From Serratia liquefaciens ATCC 27592 (GTDB taxonomy: Bacteria; Pseudomonadota; Gammaproteobacteria; Enterobacterales; Enterobacteriaceae), in assembly GCF_000422085.1 (NCBI RefSeq), contig NC_021741.1, positions 3,658,001 to 3,722,000 of the forward strand: 64,000 bases of DNA, given 5' to 3'. Shown here in pieces: positions 59,713-64,000 of this stretch. The first letter of the stretch is position 1; each line of letters starts with the position of its first letter. The position numbers and the translations under genes were made by a program. The notes under the pieces are model-generated. The model was not told the DNA's origin and ran no database searches. It saw only the letters and a program-made list of their open reading frames with translations.

Positions 59713-61667
59713 TGATGGCCTCACAACCCCTACTGCAACTGCACGGTATCAGCCGCCGTTTTCAGGCCGGTGACCAAAACGTCACCGTGCTCAAGGAGAT
59801 CAATCTCAGCATTGCCCAAGGCGAGATGGTGGCCATCGTGGGCGCCTCCGGCTCGGGTAAATCAACCTTGATGAACATTCTCGGCTGCCTCGATCGCCCA
59901 AGCGAAGGGGATTATCAGGTGGCCGGCCGCAGTACCGCACAGCTGGATCGCGACAGCCTGGCCGAACTGCGCCGCGAACATTTCGGTTTTATCTTCCAAC
60001 GCTATCATTTACTGGGGGATCTTAGCGCCCAAGGCAACGTGGAAGTCCCCGCAGTGTATGCTGGCCATTCGCGCAGCGCACGCCAACAACGCGCCGCCGA
60101 TCTGCTGCAAAGGCTCGGCCTGGCGCAACGGTTGAATTATCGTCCCAGCCAGCTCTCCGGTGGCCAGCAGCAACGCGTCAGTATCGCTCGCGCATTGATG
60201 AACGGTGGCGAGGTAATCTTGGCAGACGAACCCACCGGCGCGCTGGACAGCCACAGCGGGCAAGAGGTGATGAGCATCCTGAAAGACCTGCACGCTCGCG
60301 GCCATACGGTGGTGATTGTCACTCACGATATGCAGGTTGCCGAACATGCTCAGCGCATCATTGAGCTTAGCGACGGCGAGATTGTCGCCGACCGACGGAA
60401 AACAACGCCCCACACCGTGGCACGCCTACCGATAGCGCTGGATAACGCCGTCAGCCGCTGGCAATCGCAACGCGATCGCCTGTACGAGGCATTCAAAATG
60501 GCGCTGCTGGCGATGGCTTCCCAACGCCTGCGCACCCTACTGACCATGCTCGGCATTATCATCGGCATCGCCTCGGTAGTATCGGTGGTGGCGCTGGGCA
60601 AAGGCTCTCAGCAGCAGGTGCTGGCCAACATCAACGCCATGGGCACCAGCACGCTGGAGGTCTATCCGGGCAAAGATTTCGGCGATATGCGTTCTGCTGC
60701 AGTACAGACGCTGCGGGCCACCGACGCAAATGCGCTGGCGCAGCAGGGCTACGTGCACAGCGTCACGCCGACCGTTTCAAGCAGCACCACCTTCCGCTAT
60801 GGCAATCAGTCGGTCAGCGGCACGGTCAATGGCGTCGGTGAGCAGTATTTTCTGGTGCGCGGTTACAGCATCGACAGCGGCATGGCGTTTAACCGCCATA
60901 GCGTCGACCAGTTGATGCAGGAAGCGGTGATTGATGAAAATACCCGCAACAAACTGTTTCCTCACGGCGTCAACCCGCTTGGCGAAGTGATCCTGCTCGG
61001 CTCGCTGCCGTGTCGCATTATCGGCGTCGCCGCCAAAAAACAGAGCGGTTTCGGCAGCGACGAGAATCTGAACGTCTGGATCCCCTACACCACCGCCATG
61101 AAACGCATGCTGGGCCAGAGCTACCTGAAAAGCATCACCGTGCGGGTGAACGACGATATCGATCTCACCAGCGCCGAAGACGGCGTCACCCGTCTGCTGA
61201 GCCAGCGCCATGGCGGCAAGGACTTCTTTGTGATGAATACCGACAGCATTCGCCAAACCATTGAGAAAACCACCGCCACCCTGACGCTGCTGGTGTCGAT
61301 GATCGCATTGATTTCTCTGGTGGTGGGTGGCATTGGGGTAATGAATATCATGCTGGTGTCGGTGACCGAACGCACCCGCGAAATCGGCGTGCGTATGGCG
61401 GTCGGTGCCCGCGCCAGCGACATCATGCAACAATTTTTAATTGAGGCGGTACTGGTGTGCCTGCTGGGCGGCACATTGGGGGTTCTGCTGTCGCTGGGGA
61501 TTGGCGTGGTGTTCAGTCAATTCAGCGACAATTTCACGATGGTGTATTCCACCGAGTCCATTGTCGCCGCGTTTATCTGTTCGACGCTTATCGGGGTGAT
61601 TTTTGGCTTCTTCCCGGCAAGGCGCGCTGCCGGAATGGATCCGATACATGCGTTGGAAAGGGAGTAA
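59712..61667 (+). CDS. macB: MacB-like macrolide/peptide ABC exporter
   Basis: 651 aa (E. coli MacB 648). N-terminal ATPase with Walker [13 protein letters not shown] near residue 43, Q-loop FIFQRYHLL, signature [19 protein letters not shown], Walker [12 protein letters not shown]; then TM1, a large periplasmic domain, and three C-terminal membrane helices ([21 protein letters not shown]...). With MacA and TolC it exports macrolides, heme-related or toxin peptides in other species. The ATG at 59712 shares a base with the macA stop. Ends 3 bp before the cysM stop (convergent). Confidence 0.93.
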   Translation: MMASQPLLQLHGISRRFQAGDQNVTVLKEINLSIAQGEMVAIVGASGSGKSTLMNILGCLDRPSEGDYQVAGRSTAQLDRDSLAELRREHFGFIFQRYHLLGDLSAQGNVEVPAVYAGHSRSARQQRAADLLQRLGLAQRLNYRPSQLSGGQQQRVSIARALMNGGEVILADEPTGALDSHSGQEVMSILKDLHARGHTVVIVTHDMQVAEHAQRIIELSDGEIVADRRKTTPHTVARLPIALDNAVSRWQSQRDRLYEAFKMALLAMASQRLRTLLTMLGIIIGIASVVSVVALGKGSQQQVLANINAMGTSTLEVYPGKDFGDMRSAAVQTLRATDANALAQQGYVHSVTPTVSSSTTFRYGNQSVSGTVNGVGEQYFLVRGYSIDSGMAFNRHSVDQLMQEAVIDENTRNKLFPHGVNPLGEVILLGSLPCRIIGVAAKKQSGFGSDENLNVWIPYTTAMKRMLGQSYLKSITVRVNDDIDLTSAEDGVTRLLSQRHGGKDFFVMNTDSIRQTIEKTTATLTLLVSMIALISLVVGGIGVMNIMLVSVTERTREIGVRMAVGARASDIMQQFLIEAVLVCLLGGTLGVLLSLGIGVVFSQFSDNFTMVYSTESIVAAFICSTLIGVIFGFFPARRAAGMDPIHALERE

Positions 61668-61670
61668 CCC

Positions 61671-62552
61671 TCAACCGAAAACGCCGGTGGAGAGGTAGCG
61701 ATCGCCGCGATCGCAGATGATCGCCACAATCACGCTGCCCGGGTTCGCCGCTGCGATCCGCAACGCACCGGCCACCGCACCGCCGGAGCTGACACCGCAG
61801 AAAATGCCTTCGCGCTGCGCCAACTGACGCATGGTCTGCTCGGCGTCGGTTTGCTCGATATCCAACACCTGATCCACCAGATCCGGGCGGAAAATACCCG
61901 GCAGATAAGCCGGTGCCCAGCGGCGAATACCGGGAATATTGCTGCCTTCCGCCGGTTGCAGGCCAATGATCTGCACCTGCGGATTTTGGCTCTTCAGGTA
62001 GCCGCCCACGCCGGTAATGGTGCCGGTGGTGCCCATGCTGGAGACGAAATGGGTGACCCGCTGCTGGCTCTGCTGCCAGATTTCCGGGCCGGTGGTGGTG
62101 AAGTGGGCGTAGGGATTGTCCAGATTGTTGAACTGATCCAGCACCTTGCCCTGCCCCTGATTCTGCATGTCCAACGCCAGGTCACGCGCCCCTTCCATGC
62201 CCACTTCCCGGCTGACCAGGATCAGCTCGGCCCCGTAGGCGCGCATCGCCGCCTGGCGTTCCAGACTCATGTTTTCCGGCATCAGCAGCGTCAAAGCGTA
62301 GCCTTTCAACGCCGCGATCATCGCCAGCGCAATGCCGGTATTGCCGCTGGTGGCCTCAATCAGCCGGTCACCGGGTTTTATCTCACCGCGCAATTCCGCC
62401 TGCTGGATCATCGCCAGCGCGGCGCGGTCCTTCACCGAGCCCGCCGGATTATTGCCTTCCAGCTTGACCCAAACCTCGCTGCCCAGTCCTGCGGCCAGAC
62501 GTTGTAATTTTACCAGCGGGGTATTGCCGATGCATTGTTCGAGCGTTGTCAC
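61671..62552 (-). CDS. cysM: Cysteine synthase B
   Basis: 293 aa with a GTG start; read from there, the PLP lysine falls at K41, as in E. coli CysM, which fixes the start. A frame open to 62594 adds 14 non-homologous codons. [18 protein letters not shown] and the C-terminal CDRGDRYLSTGVFG are present; the E. coli protein runs about 10 residues longer at the C-terminus. It makes cysteine or S-sulfocysteine, so also uses thiosulfate. Follows cysA in the sulfate operon. Confidence 0.93.
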   Translation of the reverse strand: MTTLEQCIGNTPLVKLQRLAAGLGSEVWVKLEGNNPAGSVKDRAALAMIQQAELRGEIKPGDRLIEATSGNTGIALAMIAALKGYALTLLMPENMSLERQAAMRAYGAELILVSREVGMEGARDLALDMQNQGQGKVLDQFNNLDNPYAHFTTTGPEIWQQSQQRVTHFVSSMGTTGTITGVGGYLKSQNPQVQIIGLQPAEGSNIPGIRRWAPAYLPGIFRPDLVDQVLDIEQTDAEQTMRQLAQREGIFCGVSSGGAVAGALRIAAANPGSVIVAIICDRGDRYLSTGVFG

Positions 62553-62586
62553 GTGCTTTGCCTGTGTGTTGAAGTGCGTAATGTAA

Positions 62587-62610
62587 AAAGGCAACCCCAG
62601 GGTTGCCTTT
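62587..62610 (-). terminator. Hairpin between cysA and cysM
   Basis: AAAGGCAACCC / GGGTTGCCTTT with a CA loop, flanked by A and T runs. In the minus direction it sits after cysA and before cysM and may give partial termination or attenuation of cysM. Confidence 0.7.
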
Positions 62611-62636
62611 AAAATGATGTTGGGAGGTAAAAACTA

Positions 62637-63725
62637 TCAGGCGCTTTTAGCTAACGCAACAGGTTGTAGCAGCCGATCGCCAGCGTACAGGCGCGCATTC
62701 AGGCTGCCGACGTAATAACGGCCACCGCGAACCGGCGGCTCGTTGCCGTCAGGCAACACCACGCTGATAGGTTCCTGGTGCCAACCGATCGGCTGAACGG
62801 TCATCTGCCAGAAGTGGCCACGCGGGCTAACCTCCAGCACCTGCACCGGCAACGGGCAGCGTTCGCTGCTCTCGGTGCCCACTTCCATCTCCCAAGGCCG
62901 CAGGAACAGATCCACGCTGCCCTGATGCATCGGCTGGAACGACAGCGGCCACTGGTGCGCGCCGACGAACAGTTGCGAGCCGCGGATTTCGCCGCTCAGG
63001 CGGTTCACTTCGCCCATGAACTCCAGCACAAAGCGGCTGGCCGGTTCGCGAACAATTTCTTCCGGCGAACCTACCTGCTCAATATTGCCCTGGCTCATCA
63101 CCACGATGCGGTCGGCCACTTCCATCGCCTCTTCCTGATCGTGGGTGACGAATACGCTGGTAAACTTCAGCTCTTCATGCAACTGACGCAACCAACGGCG
63201 CAGTTCTTTACGCACCTGGGCATCCAGCGCACCAAAAGGTTCGTCCAGCAGCAGAATCTGCGGCTCTACCGCCAGTGCACGAGCCAAAGCTACGCGTTGC
63301 TTCTGGCCGCCGGAAAGCTGTGAGGGATAGCGGTTGGCCAAATGACCCAGCTGCACCATCTCCAACAGTTGGGTCACTTTTTGTTTGATCGCCGCGGCAT
63401 TCGGGCGCTCACGACGCGGCAGCACGCTCAGGCCAAAGGCAATGTTGTCGAACACCGTCATATGGCGGAACAGCGCGTAATGCTGGAACACGAAACCCAC
63501 CCGGCGATCGCGCGCATGCACATGGCTGACGTCGGTGCCGTGGAAGCCCAGCTTGCCGCCGCTCTGGTTTTCCAGCCCGGCGATAATGCGCAGCAGCGTG
63601 GTTTTGCCGGAGCCCGACGGCCCCAACAACGCCACCATCTCACCGGAGGCAATATCGAGCGAGATATCGTTCAATACCTTGGTACGACCGAAGAACTTGT
63701 TGATACCGTTAATCTCAATGCTCAT
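62637..63725 (-). CDS. cysA: Sulfate/thiosulfate ABC ATPase CysA
   Basis: 362 aa (E. coli 365). Walker [15 protein letters not shown] near residue 35, signature [16 protein letters not shown] near 135, Walker [17 protein letters not shown] near 155, H-loop [16 protein letters not shown]; a TOBE-like C-terminal domain. It energises CysTW-mediated sulfate uptake. The ATG at 63725 ([13 protein letters not shown]) lies inside the cysW 3' end; 19 upstream codons are rejected. Confidence 0.97.
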   Translation of the reverse strand: MSIEINGINKFFGRTKVLNDISLDIASGEMVALLGPSGSGKTTLLRIIAGLENQSGGKLGFHGTDVSHVHARDRRVGFVFQHYALFRHMTVFDNIAFGLSVLPRRERPNAAAIKQKVTQLLEMVQLGHLANRYPSQLSGGQKQRVALARALAVEPQILLLDEPFGALDAQVRKELRRWLRQLHEELKFTSVFVTHDQEEAMEVADRIVVMSQGNIEQVGSPEEIVREPASRFVLEFMGEVNRLSGEIRGSQLFVGAHQWPLSFQPMHQGSVDLFLRPWEMEVGTESSERCPLPVQVLEVSPRGHFWQMTVQPIGWHQEPISVVLPDGNEPPVRGGRYYVGSLNARLYAGDRLLQPVALAKSA

Positions 63726-64000
63726 GACTTTCCTCCCGCTCGAGACGTGCATTCTGGCGTTCCAGACGCCATTGCAGGCCACTCTTCAAAAATAGGGTCA
63801 CTATCGCCATCAGGGTCAGTAACCCGGCGGCGGTAAAGGAGCCAACAGTGTTGTAATCCTGTTGCAATAACTCGACCTGCAGCGGCAGGCTAAAGGTCTC
63901 GCCGCGAATAGAACCGGACACCACCGACACCGCGCCGAATTCGCCAATGGCGCGCGCGTTGGTCAGCACCACGCCGTACAGCAGCGCCCAGCGAATGTTC
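63715..64000 (-). CDS. cysW: Sulfate/thiosulfate ABC permease CysW, 3' end (partial)
   Basis: About 95 residues from the right edge to the stop at 63715. They read ...[20 protein letters not shown] and [18 protein letters not shown], the C-terminal CysW membrane region, ending HEH as in E. coli. It overlaps cysA by 11 bp, indicating operon cysW-cysA-cysM on the minus strand. The rest lies outside the window. Confidence 0.93.
   Translation of the reverse strand, partial: NIRWALLYGVVLTNARAIGEFGAVSVVSGSIRGETFSLPLQVELLQQDYNTVGSFTAAGLLTLMAIVTLFLKSGLQWRLERQNARLEREESHEH

Overview
The window is a chromosomal segment of a gamma-proteobacterium of the Enterobacterales, most likely Serratia. The evidence is protein-level similarity to E. 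coli/Klebsiella gene products, E. coli-like gene order at both ends, an ERIC-type repeat, and Serratia-style content (enterobactin-type siderophore genes placed next to budAB). The species cannot be fixed from the sequence alone. There is no plasmid, prophage or CRISPR signal.

Layout. (1) 1-3 kb: the YpdA/YpdB (pyruvate-sensing) two-component system lies beside yhjX, its known target in E. coli, with tandem YpdB-like half-sites between them. (2) 3-13 kb: glk, yfeO, ygeA, a PACE-family efflux gene with a divergent LysR regulator, an indolepyruvate decarboxylase (ipdC), an aldo/keto reductase, two DUF2502 secreted proteins (one beside ypdB, one beside mntH), mntH with a perfect Fur-type box, and nupC. 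(3) 14-18 kb: two tRNA-Ala genes, a formate/nitrite-family channel, gltX, then three tRNA-Val genes and one tRNA-Lys as in E. coli. The tRNA-Lys 3' end and its terminator are exactly duplicated 199 bp downstream, around an inserted palindromic segment. (4) 18-36 kb: a catecholate siderophore locus (entCEBA, fepB, entS, fepDGC, fes-ybdZ-entF, fepA) in E. coli-like internal order, with Fur boxes in its divergent promoters; entD, entH and fepE are not present. (5) 36-45 kb: an orphan DppA-like binding protein, the acetoin/butanediol genes budA-budB with a divergent LysR gene, a stand-alone eutBC pair, a DUF925 nucleotidyltransferase-like gene and an FlxA-like gene with a near-perfect sigma-28 promoter. 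(6) 45.6-56 kb: a core block colinear with E. coli: yfeR/yfeH, ypeB-ligA-zipA, cysZ, cysK, ptsH-ptsI-crr. (7) 56-61.7 kb: an ERIC element, a CpxRA-type two-component pair and a divergent MacAB-type exporter. (8) 61.7-64 kb: cysM, cysA and the 3' end of cysW from the sulfate/thiosulfate operon.

Functional threads. Iron and manganese supply: ent/fep/fes convert chorismate to the siderophore, export it, re-import the ferric form and release iron; mntH also carries a Fur-type box. Carbon overflow: pyruvate is sensed (ypdAB-yhjX), diverted to acetolactate and acetoin (budBA), and sugars enter through glk and the PTS. Sulfur: cysZ, cysK, cysM, cysA and cysW together cover sulfate uptake and cysteine synthesis. 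Export: PACE, MacAB and EntS.

The signals I find least explained by standard annotation are the tRNA-Lys tail duplication, the three copies of a paired-hairpin (REPIN-like) repeat at 6.8, 28.2 and 36.4 kb, the 21-bp-phased YpdB-like sites, and an intrinsic-terminator-like hairpin in the budA leader.
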